Shown: in pieces, positions 42,514 to 51,874 of the stretch | Layout of the letters: every line of letters begins with the position of its first letter | Numbering within the stretch: position 1 is the stretch's first letter | NCBI GenBank assembly: GCA_964243295.1 | Contig: CAXTEJ010000006.1 | Location: 30,588 to 94,587 of the forward strand | DNA: 64,000 nucleotides | Direction of reading: 5' to 3' | DNA from: CAXTEJ01 sp964243295 | GTDB lineage: Bacteria > Actinomycetota > Actinomycetes > Actinomycetales > Angustibacteraceae | Notes under the pieces: generated by a model | The model's database searches: none | What the model was told of the DNA's origin: nothing | What the model saw: only the letters and a program-made list of their open reading frames with translations | Program-made: the position numbers and the translations under genes

Positions 42514-44012
42514 GGCGCCAGCGGCTCGGCGAGCAGGTCGACGCCCTCGCTGGCGACGACGCGGGCCCGCACGACGTCGCCGACCGTGCGCCCGCCGGCC
42601 GGCAGCCGGGTGGTGCCGTCGACGTCGGGGCCCTGGTGCTCGGCGCGGCCGTGCGCGACGAGCACCCCGTCCTCATCCTCGAGCTCGTCGACCAGCACGT
42701 CGACCACCTCTCCGACGCGCTCCTCGGCGCGCTGGGAGGTGAGCTGCTCGATCAGGTCGCCGACCCGCTTGACCCGCTCGGTCACGACCTCCTCGGGCAG
42801 CTTGCCGTCGTACGTCGCGCCCTCGGTGCCGTCCTCGTCGCTGTAGCCGAAGACCCCGACGACGTCGAGGCGCGCGGCGACGAGGAACGCCTCGAGCTCG
42901 GCGACGTCGTCCTCGGTCTCACCGGGGAAGCCCACGATGACGTTGCTGCGCACCCCGGCGAGCGGGGCGGCGGCGCGCACCTGGTCGAGCAGCCCCAGGA
43001 AGGACGCGCCGTCACCGAACCGGCGCATCCGCCGCAGCAGCGACCCCGACGCATGCTGGAACGACAGGTCGAAGTAGGGCACGACGCCGGGCGTCGTCGT
43101 CATGGCCTGCAGCAGGCTGGGGCGCATCTCGGCCGGCTGGAGGTAGGACACCCGCACCCGCGCGACGCCCTCGACGGCCGCGAGCTCGGGCAGCATCGTC
43201 TCGAGCAGCCGCAGGTCGCCGAGGTCCTTGCCGTACGACGTGGAGTTCTCGCTCACCAGGAACAGCTCACGCACGCCCCGCTCGCCCAGCCACCGTGCCT
43301 CGGTCAGGACGTCGGCCGGCCGGCGTGACAGGAACGCGCCCCGGAACGCGGGGATCGCGCAGAAGGCGCAGCGCCGGTCGCAGCCCGACGCGATCTTCAG
43401 CGGCGCCCACGGCCGGCCGTCGAGTCGCCGGCGCAGCACCCGCGGGCCGGACGCCGGAGCGAGCCCCTCGGGCAGGTCGGGCAGGTCCGACCCGGCCGAA
43501 GGCTGCGGCAGCGTCGCCGCGGTGGCGCCGTGAGCAGCGCCGTCCCCGTGCCCCGGCACGGCGACCGCTGAGCCCTGGCGGGTCGCCGGCGAGATCGGCA
43601 GCAGGGTGCGACGGTCGCGAGGGGTGTGGGACGCGGGCCTGACGCCGGCGAGGATGCCCGTTAGCTGGCTCGAGATCTCGGCGTAGGAGTCGAACCCGAG
43701 CACTGCGTCGGCCTCGGGCAGCGAGTCGGCGAGCTGCTCGCCGTACCGCTCGGCCATGCACCCGACGGCCACGACCGCGCGGGTGCGCGCCCCGGCGTCG
43801 TCCTTGAGGTCAGCGGCCTCGAGCAGCGCGTCGACGGAGTCCTTCTTGGCCGACTCGACGAACCCGCAGGTGTTGACCAGCGCGACGTCGGCGTCGGCCG
43901 CGTCGTCGACGAGCGTCCAGCCCTGCGCCTCGAGGCGACCGGCGAGCTCTTCGGAGTCGACCTCGTTGCGCGTGCAGCCCAAGGTGACGAGGGCGACGGA
44001 ACGGGTGCTCAC
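42510..44012 (-). CDS. rimO: ribosomal protein S12 methylthiotransferase
   Basis: Radical SAM enzyme that methylthiolates an aspartate of ribosomal protein S12. The 500-residue protein has the auxiliary-cluster cysteines in LGCTRNEVDSEEL (Cys13), NTCGFVESAK and VGCMAERYG, the radical SAM site ASGCDRRCAFCAIP and a C-terminal TRAM domain. LGCTRN and CGFVESAK separate it from MiaB. A Pro/Gly/Ala-rich insertion of about 45 residues precedes the radical SAM site. GTG at 44012 follows a TAGAGT hexamer (44019-44024) by 6 nt, suggesting a leaderless mRNA. Confidence 0.95.
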   Translation of the reverse strand: MSTRSVALVTLGCTRNEVDSEELAGRLEAQGWTLVDDAADADVALVNTCGFVESAKKDSVDALLEAADLKDDAGARTRAVVAVGCMAERYGEQLADSLPEADAVLGFDSYAEISSQLTGILAGVRPASHTPRDRRTLLPISPATRQGSAVAVPGHGDGAAHGATAATLPQPSAGSDLPDLPEGLAPASGPRVLRRRLDGRPWAPLKIASGCDRRCAFCAIPAFRGAFLSRRPADVLTEARWLGERGVRELFLVSENSTSYGKDLGDLRLLETMLPELAAVEGVARVRVSYLQPAEMRPSLLQAMTTTPGVVPYFDLSFQHASGSLLRRMRRFGDGASFLGLLDQVRAAAPLAGVRSNVIVGFPGETEDDVAELEAFLVAARLDVVGVFGYSDEDGTEGATYDGKLPEEVVTERVKRVGDLIEQLTSQRAEERVGEVVDVLVDELEDEDGVLVAHGRAEHQGPDVDGTTRLPAGGRTVGDVVRARVVASEGVDLLAEPLAP

Positions 44013-44178
44013 CCGCGTACTCTACGGCGCTCGCGGGGGTCGCCACGCGGGTAGACGGCCAGTGGAGCACGCGGACGCGGCCACCCCTTCCGCCGCCACC
44101 GGGCGCAGCGCTACGTTGCGCGCACCCGTCGACGCGCACCGTCGTCGCCCCGGGCCCACCAGCTGAGAGCCGGCCCGC

Positions 44179-44361
44179 ATGGACGCCCAGACCGCCCGCC
44201 GCATCGCACCGATCGTCTTCGCCATCGCGGTGGTCGCCGCCGTGCTGCTCGACTCGTCGGCCGTCGTGCCCGTCTGCATCGTCGGCGGCATGCTGCTCGG
44301 GGTGCTCTACGTGGCGACCGCGTCCCGGGTCAAGCGTCCGCGCGACCGCGGCCGCGGCTGA
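44179..44361 (+). CDS. small predicted membrane protein (60 aa)
   Basis: A 60-residue protein with two hydrophobic helices (residues 10-27 and 29-47) and a strongly basic C-terminus (RVKRPRDRGRG), consistent with both ends in the cytoplasm. It lies between the divergent rimO gene and the convergent ftsK end. No family is recognised. The hydrophobic pattern and ATG support it as a real gene, although no strong ribosome site is seen. Confidence 0.55.
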   Translation: MDAQTARRIAPIVFAIAVVAAVLLDSSAVVPVCIVGGMLLGVLYVATASRVKRPRDRGRG

Positions 44362-44383
44362 CACACCGGTCGGCCGGGGCCGA

Positions 44384-47146
44384 TCACGCGCGGTCGGTCA
44401 GCTGCCAGGCGTCCTCGCTGTCGTCGTCCTCGCTGACGTCGACGTCGTCGACGGCGTCGCTCGGCACGTCCACGCCCTTGAGCAGCGCGATGGTGCCCGG
44501 CAGGTCGTCGGGCTTGACCAGCACGTCGCGCGCCTTGCTGCCCTCGCTCGGGCCGACCACGCCGCGCGACTCCAGCAGGTCCATGAGCCGGCCGGCCTTG
44601 GCGAAGCCGACGCGCAGCTTGCGCTGCAGCATGGACGTCGACCCGAACTGGGTGGTGACGACCAGCTCGGTCGCCTGCACCAGCAGCTCGAGGTCGTCGC
44701 CGATGTCGTCGTCGACCTGCTGCTTGGCCGCGACCACGACGACGTCCTCGCGGTACGTCGGCACGAGCTGGCCCTTGACGTGGGCGACCGCGCGCTCGAT
44801 CTCGGACTCGGTGACCCACGCGCCCTGCACCCGGATCGGCTTGCTGGAGCCCATGGGCAGGAACAGCGCGTCACCCTGGCCGATGAGCTTCTCGGCGCCC
44901 GGCTGGTCGAGCACGACGCGGCTGTCGGCGAGCGAGCTGGTCGCGAACGCCATCCGGCTCGGCACGTTCGCCTTGATCAGGCCGGTGACGACGTCGACCG
45001 ACGGGCGCTGCGTCGCGAGCACCAGGTGGATGCCGGCGGCGCGCGCGAGCTGGGTGATGCGCACGATGCAGTCCTCGACGTCGCGCGGCGCGACCATCAT
45101 CAGGTCGGCGAGCTCGTCGACGATCACCAGCAGGTAGGGGTAGGGCCGCACGACGCGCTTGCTGCCGGCGGGCGGGGTGATGCTGCCGGCGCGCGCGGCT
45201 CGGTTGAAGTCGTCGATGTGCTTGAACCCGAACGCGGCGAGGTCGTCGTAGCGGGTGTCCATCTCCCGCACGACCCACTGCAGCGCCTCGGCGGCCTTCT
45301 TGGGGCTGGTGATGATCGGCGTGATCAGGTGCGGCACGCCCTCGTAGCCGGTCAGCTCGACCCGCTTGGGGTCGATCAGCACCATGCGCACCTCGTCGGG
45401 CGTCGATCGCATGAGGATCGAGGTGATCATCGAGTTCACGAAGCTCGACTTGCCGGCGCCGGTCGCCCCCGCCACGAGCAGGTGGGGCATCTTCGCGAGG
45501 TTGGCGACGACGTACCCGCCCTCGACGTCCTTGCCGACGCCCATGACCATCGGGTGGGGGGTGTCGCGCGCCACCTGGCTGCGCAGCACGTCGCCGAGGC
45601 TGACCTTCTCGCGGTCGGTGTTGGGGATCTCGATGCCGATGGCGCTCTTGCCCGGGATCGGCGACAGGATCCGGACGTCGGCGCTGGCCACGGCGTACGC
45701 GATGTTCCGGCTCAGCGCGGTCACCCGCTCGACCTTCGTGCCCTTGCCGAGCTCGACCTCGTAGCGGGTGACGGTCGGCCCGCGCATGAAACCGGTGACG
45801 TGGGCGTCGATGTCGAACTGCTCGAGCACGCCCGACAGCGACTCGACGACACGGTCGTTGGCCGCGCTGCGCGCCTTGTGGGGGCTGCCCGCCTCGAGGA
45901 TGTCGCTGGGCGGCAGCGTGTAGGTGACGTCGCCGGCCAGCGCCAGCTGCTCGGTGCGCTGCGGCAGCGGCGTGGTGGGCGGCGGCTCGAGCGGGCGCTT
46001 CTCCGGCACCCGCCCGGCGGCGGCCGCGCGCGCCGCAGCGGCGTCGAGCTCGTCGGGCTCGACGTCGTCGGTGGTCGTCAGCTCGTCGGCAGGGGTGGCA
46101 CCCGACAGCTCGGGCACGCGCGAGAGCGGCCCGACCTGGCCGACCGGTCGCCGCTGCCCCGGGCGCAGGGCACGACCGCTGGGGTCGAGCGCCACCGGCG
46201 TCTCGAACGCCTCGTCACCGACGCGCGGGCCGTCGTCGGGCCCCTCCTCCCGCTCGGCACGGCGACGGGCGCGGCGGCTGGTGGGCGCGTCGGGCTCGTC
46301 GGGGGCGTGGTCGTCCTCCCCGACGCCGGTGAGCCGGTCGAGCAGGTCGCGCAGCCGCCCGGGGACGGCGTGCACGGGCGTCGCCGTCAGCACGAGCACC
46401 CCGAAGAAGCCCAGCAGCGCCAGCACCAGACCGGCGCCCCAGACCGTGACCGCCTGCGCCAGCGGGCCCGCGGCGAGGAAACCGATGACTCCCCCGGCGT
46501 CCCGGACGGCGGGCCACCCCGCGCCGATGTCGGGCAGCCCGCGCGAGGCGTGCACCAGCCCGCTGGCGCTCAGCAGCAGCGCGCCGACGCCGACGGCGAC
46601 GCGGCTGTTGGCGCGCGTGAGGTCGGGGTGGCGCAGCAGCCGCACACCGAGGCCGACGAGCACGAAGGGCAGCACGAGCGCCACCCGCCCGAAGGTGCCC
46701 GCCGCGACAGCGTGGACGACGGCACCGGCCCGGCCGTCGAGGTCCCACCACTCGCGGGCGGCCACGACGACCGCGAGGGCGATCAGCGCCAGGCCCACGC
46801 CGTCACGACGCAGCTCGGGGTCGAGGTCGCGCGCGCTGCTGCCGACGCGGCGGGCGGCGCCCCCGACCAGGTGGGCCAGGCTCATCCACACCCAGCGCAG
46901 GGCCCGCAGCGGCCAGGGCGGACCGGTGCGCGCAGGGACCTCGGCCGCCGAGGCACCCCGCGCCGGGCGCGACCCCGAAGACTGGGCTGCCGACGTCCGG
47001 GCGGACGACGTCCGGGCCGACGACGTCCGGGCTGCCGAGGTCCGGGCCGGCGTGGCTCGGGCGGCCGAGGAGCCGGCGCGGGAGGAGCCGCGCGGCGTCC
47101 TGGTGGTCGCGGACCGGCTCGCGGGCGTGCTGGTCCGGGGTGCCAT
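44384..47146 (-). CDS. ftsK: DNA translocase FtsK/SpoIIIE
   Basis: Septal DNA pump of 920 residues. A basic Ala/Arg/Thr/Ser-rich N-terminus precedes four hydrophobic helices (about 115-270), a linker (about 285-420) and the motor domain. Walker A is GATGAGKS (about 563), followed by Walker B-type LVIVDELADLMM and RPSVDVVTGLIKAN. The gamma DNA-reading domain (TTQFGSTSMLQRKLRVGFAKAGRLMDLLE) lies near the end. The first 50 residues contain ARTSA/ARTSS repeats coded by a 15-bp tandem DNA repeat. TAGGTT (47153-47158) ends 6 nt before the ATG, suggesting a leaderless mRNA. Confidence 0.96.
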   Translation of the reverse strand: MAPRTSTPASRSATTRTPRGSSRAGSSAARATPARTSAARTSSARTSSARTSAAQSSGSRPARGASAAEVPARTGPPWPLRALRWVWMSLAHLVGGAARRVGSSARDLDPELRRDGVGLALIALAVVVAAREWWDLDGRAGAVVHAVAAGTFGRVALVLPFVLVGLGVRLLRHPDLTRANSRVAVGVGALLLSASGLVHASRGLPDIGAGWPAVRDAGGVIGFLAAGPLAQAVTVWGAGLVLALLGFFGVLVLTATPVHAVPGRLRDLLDRLTGVGEDDHAPDEPDAPTSRRARRRAEREEGPDDGPRVGDEAFETPVALDPSGRALRPGQRRPVGQVGPLSRVPELSGATPADELTTTDDVEPDELDAAAARAAAAGRVPEKRPLEPPPTTPLPQRTEQLALAGDVTYTLPPSDILEAGSPHKARSAANDRVVESLSGVLEQFDIDAHVTGFMRGPTVTRYEVELGKGTKVERVTALSRNIAYAVASADVRILSPIPGKSAIGIEIPNTDREKVSLGDVLRSQVARDTPHPMVMGVGKDVEGGYVVANLAKMPHLLVAGATGAGKSSFVNSMITSILMRSTPDEVRMVLIDPKRVELTGYEGVPHLITPIITSPKKAAEALQWVVREMDTRYDDLAAFGFKHIDDFNRAARAGSITPPAGSKRVVRPYPYLLVIVDELADLMMVAPRDVEDCIVRITQLARAAGIHLVLATQRPSVDVVTGLIKANVPSRMAFATSSLADSRVVLDQPGAEKLIGQGDALFLPMGSSKPIRVQGAWVTESEIERAVAHVKGQLVPTYREDVVVVAAKQQVDDDIGDDLELLVQATELVVTTQFGSTSMLQRKLRVGFAKAGRLMDLLESRGVVGPSEGSKARDVLVKPDDLPGTIALLKGVDVPSDAVDDVDVSEDDDSEDAWQLTDRA
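46989..47063 (-). repeat. 15-bp tandem repeat in the ftsK 5' end
   Basis: Five consecutive 15-bp units of the plus-strand type GACGACGTCCGGGCC, with copies 2 and 3 differing at one base. Each unit codes for one ARTSS/ARTSA pentapeptide, in frame with ftsK. Confidence 0.85.
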
Positions 47147-47238
47147 GCGCGCAACCTACCGCGCCGGCCCCATCAGCACCGGTAGCAACATCCGTCACAC
47201 CGGCCGCTGGATTGCCGCAGCTGCGGAGCGCAGGCGGC

Positions 47239-48918
47239 TCAGGCGGAGATGACGACCGGGATGATCATCGGGCGACGGCGGATCTTGCCACCCACCCAGC
47301 CGCCCACGACCCGGCGGACGACCTGCTGCAGCTGGTAGGGGTCGGTCGTGCCCTGGTTGGCGGCCTCGGCCAGCGCCAGCTCGATCTTGGGGCGCACGGC
47401 GCTGAACACCTCGTCGCCCTCGGCGAAGCCGCGCGCGTGGATCTCGGGACCGGCCACGACCTTGCCGCTGACCGAGTCGACCACCACGATGATCGAGATG
47501 AAGCCCTCCTCGCCGAGCACGCGGCGGTCCTTGAGGTCGGCGTCGGTGATCTCGCCGACGCTCGAGCCGTCGACGTAGACGTAGCCGCAGGGCACGGCGC
47601 CCACGACCGTGGCGACGCCGCCGACGAGGTCGACCACGGTGCCGTCCTCGGCCAGCACCACGCGCTGTCGCGGCACGCCGGTCTTGACGGCGATCTCAGC
47701 GTTCGCGACGAGGTGGCGGGTCTCGCCGTGCACGGGCATGACGTTCTTGGGCTTGATGATGTTGTAGCAGTACATGAGCTCGCCGGCGCTGGCGTGGCCC
47801 GAGACGTGCACCTTGGCATTGCCCTGGTGGACGACGTTGGCGCCCAGCTTGGTGAGCCCGTTGATGACGCGGAAGACGGCGTTCTCGTTGCCGGGGATCA
47901 GCGAGGAGGCGAGCACCACGGTGTCGCCCGAGCTGATGCGGATGCGGTGGTCGTTGCCGGCCATCCGCGACAGCGCCGCCATGGGCTCGCCCTGCGAGCC
48001 GGTGCACATCAGCACGACCTTGTCGTCCGGCAGGTCGTCGACGGCCTTGATGTCGACGAGCACGCCGGCGGGCACGTTGAGGTAGCCGAGGTCCTTGGCG
48101 ATCCCCATGTTGCGCACCATCGAGCGCCCGACGAGCGCCACCCGCCGCTTGTGGCGGTGCGCGGCGTCCAGCACCTGCTGCACGCGGTGCACGTGGGAGG
48201 CGAACGAGGCGACGATCAACCGGCGCTCGGCCCCCGCGAACACGCGGTCGAGCACCGGGCCGATCTCGCGCTCGGACGTCGTGAAGCCGGGCACCTCGGC
48301 GTTGGTGGAGTCGACCATGAACAGGTCGACCCCCTTCTCGCCCAGCCGGGCGAAGGCCCGCAGGTCGGTGATGCGGCCGTCGAGGGGCAGCTGGTCCATC
48401 TTGAAGTCGCCGGTGTGCAAGACCGTGCCGGCGCGGGTGGTGACCGCGACCGCGAGCGCGTCGGGGATCGAGTGGTTGACGGCCACGAACTCGCACTCGA
48501 ACGGGCCGAGCTGCTCGACCTGGCCCTCGCGCACCGCGAGCGTCAGCGGGGTGATGCGGTGCTCCTTGAGCTTGGCCTCGATCAGCGCGAGCGTCAGCTG
48601 GGACCCGATGAGCGGGATGTCGGCGCGCAGCCGCAGCAGGTAGGGCACCGCGCCGATGTGGTCCTCGTGGCCGTGCGTGAGGACGACGCCCACGATGTCG
48701 CGAAGGCGCCCGCGGATGTGCTCGAAGTCGGGAAGGATCAGGTCGACGCCGGGCTGGTGGTCCTCGGGGAACAGCACGCCGCAGTCGATGACCAGCAGCT
48801 TGCCGTCCTGCTCCAGGACCGCCATGTTGCGGCCGACCTCGCCGAGGCCGCCCAGCGCGATGATGCGCATCGTCCCCGGTCGCAGGGCGGGCGGGGCGGA
48901 CAGCTCGGGGTAGTTCAC
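47239..48918 (-). CDS. rnj: ribonuclease J
   Basis: Metallo-beta-lactamase-fold exo/endoribonuclease for RNA decay and rRNA maturation, 559 residues. The zinc site motif HGHEDHIGAVPYLL lies near residue 84. VGVVLTHG, VNHSIPDALAVAV, HTGDFKMDQ and the beta-CASP part with MCTGSQGEPMAALSRMA and HVSGHAS follow. A C-terminal domain with KPKNVMPVHGE linkage completes it. GTG start at 48918. Its start overlaps the dapA stop by 4 bp, as in many actinobacteria. Confidence 0.95.
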   Translation of the reverse strand: MNYPELSAPPALRPGTMRIIALGGLGEVGRNMAVLEQDGKLLVIDCGVLFPEDHQPGVDLILPDFEHIRGRLRDIVGVVLTHGHEDHIGAVPYLLRLRADIPLIGSQLTLALIEAKLKEHRITPLTLAVREGQVEQLGPFECEFVAVNHSIPDALAVAVTTRAGTVLHTGDFKMDQLPLDGRITDLRAFARLGEKGVDLFMVDSTNAEVPGFTTSEREIGPVLDRVFAGAERRLIVASFASHVHRVQQVLDAAHRHKRRVALVGRSMVRNMGIAKDLGYLNVPAGVLVDIKAVDDLPDDKVVLMCTGSQGEPMAALSRMAGNDHRIRISSGDTVVLASSLIPGNENAVFRVINGLTKLGANVVHQGNAKVHVSGHASAGELMYCYNIIKPKNVMPVHGETRHLVANAEIAVKTGVPRQRVVLAEDGTVVDLVGGVATVVGAVPCGYVYVDGSSVGEITDADLKDRRVLGEEGFISIIVVVDSVSGKVVAGPEIHARGFAEGDEVFSAVRPKIELALAEAANQGTTDPYQLQQVVRRVVGGWVGGKIRRRPMIIPVVISA

Positions 48919-49835
48919 GCGGAGGTCTCCAGGAGGGCTGCTTCGGTGAGGTCGCCGCGCAGCAGGGCGACCTCGTCTTCGGTGGCGGGCACGAGCGGCA
49001 GCCGCACCGAGCGGCTGGCCAGCACGCCCTGCAGCTGCAGGGCCGCCTTGGCCATGATGACACCTTGGGTGCGCGTCATGATTCCCCGCACGGCGGGGAG
49101 GGTCTCGCGGTACATCCGCTGAGCGGTGGGCAGGTCGCCCTCGAGCACCGCCTCCACCATCGTGGCGTACTGCCGGCCGGCGACGTGACTCACGACGCTG
49201 ACCACGCCGGCCGCTCCGTGCGCCAGCCAGGCGAGGTTCGCGGCGTCGTCGCCGGAGTAGTAGGCGAGGTCGCTGCGCGCCATGACCCAGCAGCCGGCGT
49301 ACGTGTCGCCCGCTGCGTCCTTCACCGCCACGACCCGCGGGTGCTCGGCCACCCGCACGAGCGTCTCGGTGGCGATCTTGGTGCCCGTGCGGCCGGGGAT
49401 GTCGTAGAGCATGACCGGCAGCTCGGTGGCGTCGGCCACGGCCGTGAAGTGCGCGACGAGGCCGGCCTGCGGGGGCTTGGTGTAGTACGGCGTCACGACC
49501 AGCAGCCCGTGGGCGCCCAGCTCGGCCGCGGCGCGCGCCTTGTCGATGCTGTGCGCCGTGTCGTTGGTGCCGACGCCGGCCACGACGGTCGCCCGGTCGC
49601 CGACCGCCTCGAGAACCGCCGCGAGCAGCTCGAGCTGCTCGCCGTCGTCGACGGTGGCCGACTCGCCCGTCGTCCCGCTGACGACCAGGCCGTCGTTGCC
49701 GTGGTCGACCAGGTGGGCGGCCAGCGCCTGGGCGGCCGCGAGGTCGAGGTCGCCGTCGTCGGCGAACGGCGTGACCATCGCGGTCAGCACGCGACCGAAG
49801 GGTGCTGCCGACAGGTCACCGGGCTCGCTGGGCAT
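48915..49835 (-). CDS. dapA: 4-hydroxy-tetrahydrodipicolinate synthase
   Basis: First committed enzyme of the diaminopimelate/lysine pathway, 306 residues, TIM barrel. GTTGESAT is the pyruvate/allosteric loop, YYTKPPQ and YDIPGRTGT carry the catalytic Tyr and Arg, and the Schiff-base Lys is in VVAVKDAAGD. ATG at 49835 follows TAGGTT (49843-49848) by 7 nt, pointing to a leaderless mRNA and favouring it over TTG at 49844. It is coupled to rnj. A hydrophobic SVVSHVAG segment marks the C-terminal half. Confidence 0.95.
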   Translation of the reverse strand: MPSEPGDLSAAPFGRVLTAMVTPFADDGDLDLAAAQALAAHLVDHGNDGLVVSGTTGESATVDDGEQLELLAAVLEAVGDRATVVAGVGTNDTAHSIDKARAAAELGAHGLLVVTPYYTKPPQAGLVAHFTAVADATELPVMLYDIPGRTGTKIATETLVRVAEHPRVVAVKDAAGDTYAGCWVMARSDLAYYSGDDAANLAWLAHGAAGVVSVVSHVAGRQYATMVEAVLEGDLPTAQRMYRETLPAVRGIMTRTQGVIMAKAALQLQGVLASRSVRLPLVPATEDEVALLRGDLTEAALLETSA

Positions 49836-49875
49836 GGCGACCAACCTACCGCCGCCCGCGGCGGCGACCCGTCGG

Positions 49876-50673
49876 CTACGGGCTGACCCGGCCGCCCGCC
49901 TCGAAGGCGGCGTGGGTGAGCGGCATCAGCCGCGCCCACTCGACCTCCATCTGCTCGGCGACCATCTCGATCTCGCGCTGGGGGTACGAGGGGAACGTCG
50001 AGTCCTCGCGCTGGGTGCGCAGGGACAGGAAGTTCATGAGGGCGCGGGCGTTCATGGTCACGTACATCGAGGAGTAGAGCGTCAGCGGCAGCACGATGCG
50101 GGCGACCTCGCGGGCGACACCGGCGTCGAGCATCGAGCGGTACGCCGCGTACGACGTCCGGCAGGCGGCCTCGGTCTGCTCCCTGACCAGCACGCTCTGC
50201 TCGGGGGTGCCGTCGACGAAGACGTAGCGCCCCGGCTTGCCCTCCTGGCGCAGCTTGCGGTCGGGGCCGGGCACGTAGAACACCGGGCGCATCTCGCGGT
50301 AGCGCCCGCTCTCCTCGTTGTAGGAGGCGATGCGGTGCCGCATGAACTCGCGGAACACGAAGATCGGCGCCTGCACGTAGAAGGTCATGGAGGTGTGCTC
50401 GAACGGGCTGCCGTGCCGGTCGCGCATCAGGTAGTTGATCAGGCCGGTCGACCGGGAGGCGTCGGCGCCGACGTCCTCGAGGCTGCTCTCGCCCCGGGTC
50501 GACACCCGCGCGGCGAACACCACGTCGGCGTCCGAGGCGCTGGCGCGCACCAGCTCGACGGCCATGTCGCTGCGGAAGGTGATGGCGTCGCCCGGCTCGT
50601 GCACGTCGGACGCCGAGACGGCCGGGTCGTGCGCTGCGGGTTCGTCGACCAGTCGCTCGCTCACGGCCGCCAC
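49876..50673 (-). CDS. thyX: flavin-dependent thymidylate synthase
   Basis: Makes dTMP from dUMP using FAD and methylene-tetrahydrofolate. The 265-residue protein carries the ThyX signature RHRIASYNEESGRY (RHRxxSxNxxSxR) near residue 112, the N-terminal VVFAARVSTRGE and the C-terminal NARALMNFLSLRTQ. The first 36 residues are an extension over the usual length. It starts 1 bp after the MFS stop. GTG at 50673 or 50664 may be the start. Confidence 0.95.
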   Translation of the reverse strand: MAAVSERLVDEPAAHDPAVSASDVHEPGDAITFRSDMAVELVRASASDADVVFAARVSTRGESSLEDVGADASRSTGLINYLMRDRHGSPFEHTSMTFYVQAPIFVFREFMRHRIASYNEESGRYREMRPVFYVPGPDRKLRQEGKPGRYVFVDGTPEQSVLVREQTEAACRTSYAAYRSMLDAGVAREVARIVLPLTLYSSMYVTMNARALMNFLSLRTQREDSTFPSYPQREIEMVAEQMEVEWARLMPLTHAAFEAGGRVSP

Positions 50674-50674
50674 G

Positions 50675-51874
50675 CTACCGGCGGCGGACCGGGTCGAACC
50701 GGGGGGTCCACCGGCCGAGCAGCGCCGCGCCGACCAGCGACACCCCGCCCATGACGAGCACCGCCGGGCCGAGCGCCCACGCCGCGGTCACGGCGGACAC
50801 GGCGAGCGGGCCCGCTGCGTTGCCGGCGTCCGCGCACAGCCGCCAGGCGCCGAGGAACTGCGCGCGGCCGACGTCCGGCGAGGCGTCGGCGCCCAGCGTC
50901 ATGACGATGCCGCTGCCGATGCCGTTGCCGAGGCCCATGACGACGGCGACGGCCATGAGCGTGGTGATGCCGCCCGACAGCGGCAGCAGCAGGTGGGCGA
51001 GGCCGAGCACCAGCATGCTCGGCACCACGACGAAGACCCGGCCGAAGCGGTCCATGACCTTGCCCGCCGGGTAGAACAGCAGCATGTCGACGGCGCCCGA
51101 GACGCCGAAGACCAGGCTCGTCGCGGTCGCCGACAGCCCGAGGTGCTCGGCCCACAGCGGGATGACGACCTGGCGCGAGGCGCGCACCGCCCCCACCAGC
51201 AGCACGCCCAGCCCGAGCGTGCGCAGCACCGGCGCGTGGTCCCGGACGACGGCACGCAGCGTGGTCGTGCTGCCGCCGCCCGCGCGCACCGAGCGCCGCT
51301 CGACCTCGGGCAGCGACAGCAGCGCGAGGCACGCGAGCGCCGCGGCCACCACGTGCACCCAGTAGGCCGCGGCGACACCGAAGCGGTCGACGGCGAGCGC
51401 GCCGATGAACGGCCCGGCGAACATGCCGATCCGGTGGCTGCCGCCCAGAGTCGACAGCGCGCGGGCGCGCAGCTGCACGGGCACGGCCTCGGTCAGGTAG
51501 GCCTGCCGGGCGAGCCCCCACACCGCACCGGTGAGGCCCAGGGCGAAGACGCACGCGCCGAGCACCAGCACCGAGGTCGCGAGGGCGCAGCCCACGAGGG
51601 CGACTACGGCCAGGCCGGTCGAGGCGAGCATCGCCCGCCGCTCGCCGTACCGCGCGGCCAGCTGCCCGGCGGGAAGGTCGCCCGCGATCTGCCCCACGCC
51701 GGTGAGCGCCACGACGACGCCGGCCACGCCGAGCGACGCGCCGAGGTGCAGCGCCGACAGCGCGACGACCGGGGCGATGGCCCCCTGCCCCACGCCGTAC
51801 AGGACGGACGGGACGTAGACCGACAGCGCGACCGCGCGCACGCTCGGAGGCGTGCGAAGCGGCGCCTCAGGCAC
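50675..51874 (-). CDS. MFS transporter (putative drug/metabolite exporter)
   Basis: Membrane protein of 399 residues with about twelve helices. The A-motif-like loop after helix 2 is GDLPAGQLAARYGERRAM and the corresponding loop in the second half is PAGKVMDRFGRVFVVVPSM. A central cytoplasmic loop (EVERRSVRAGGGSTTTLR) separates the halves. The substrate is unknown; the layout is that of proton-driven exporters. GTG at 51874 overlaps the stop of the HAD gene by 8 bp, so the two are probably coupled. thyX follows immediately. Confidence 0.88.
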   Translation of the reverse strand: MPEAPLRTPPSVRAVALSVYVPSVLYGVGQGAIAPVVALSALHLGASLGVAGVVVALTGVGQIAGDLPAGQLAARYGERRAMLASTGLAVVALVGCALATSVLVLGACVFALGLTGAVWGLARQAYLTEAVPVQLRARALSTLGGSHRIGMFAGPFIGALAVDRFGVAAAYWVHVVAAALACLALLSLPEVERRSVRAGGGSTTTLRAVVRDHAPVLRTLGLGVLLVGAVRASRQVVIPLWAEHLGLSATATSLVFGVSGAVDMLLFYPAGKVMDRFGRVFVVVPSMLVLGLAHLLLPLSGGITTLMAVAVVMGLGNGIGSGIVMTLGADASPDVGRAQFLGAWRLCADAGNAAGPLAVSAVTAAWALGPAVLVMGGVSLVGAALLGRWTPRFDPVRRR

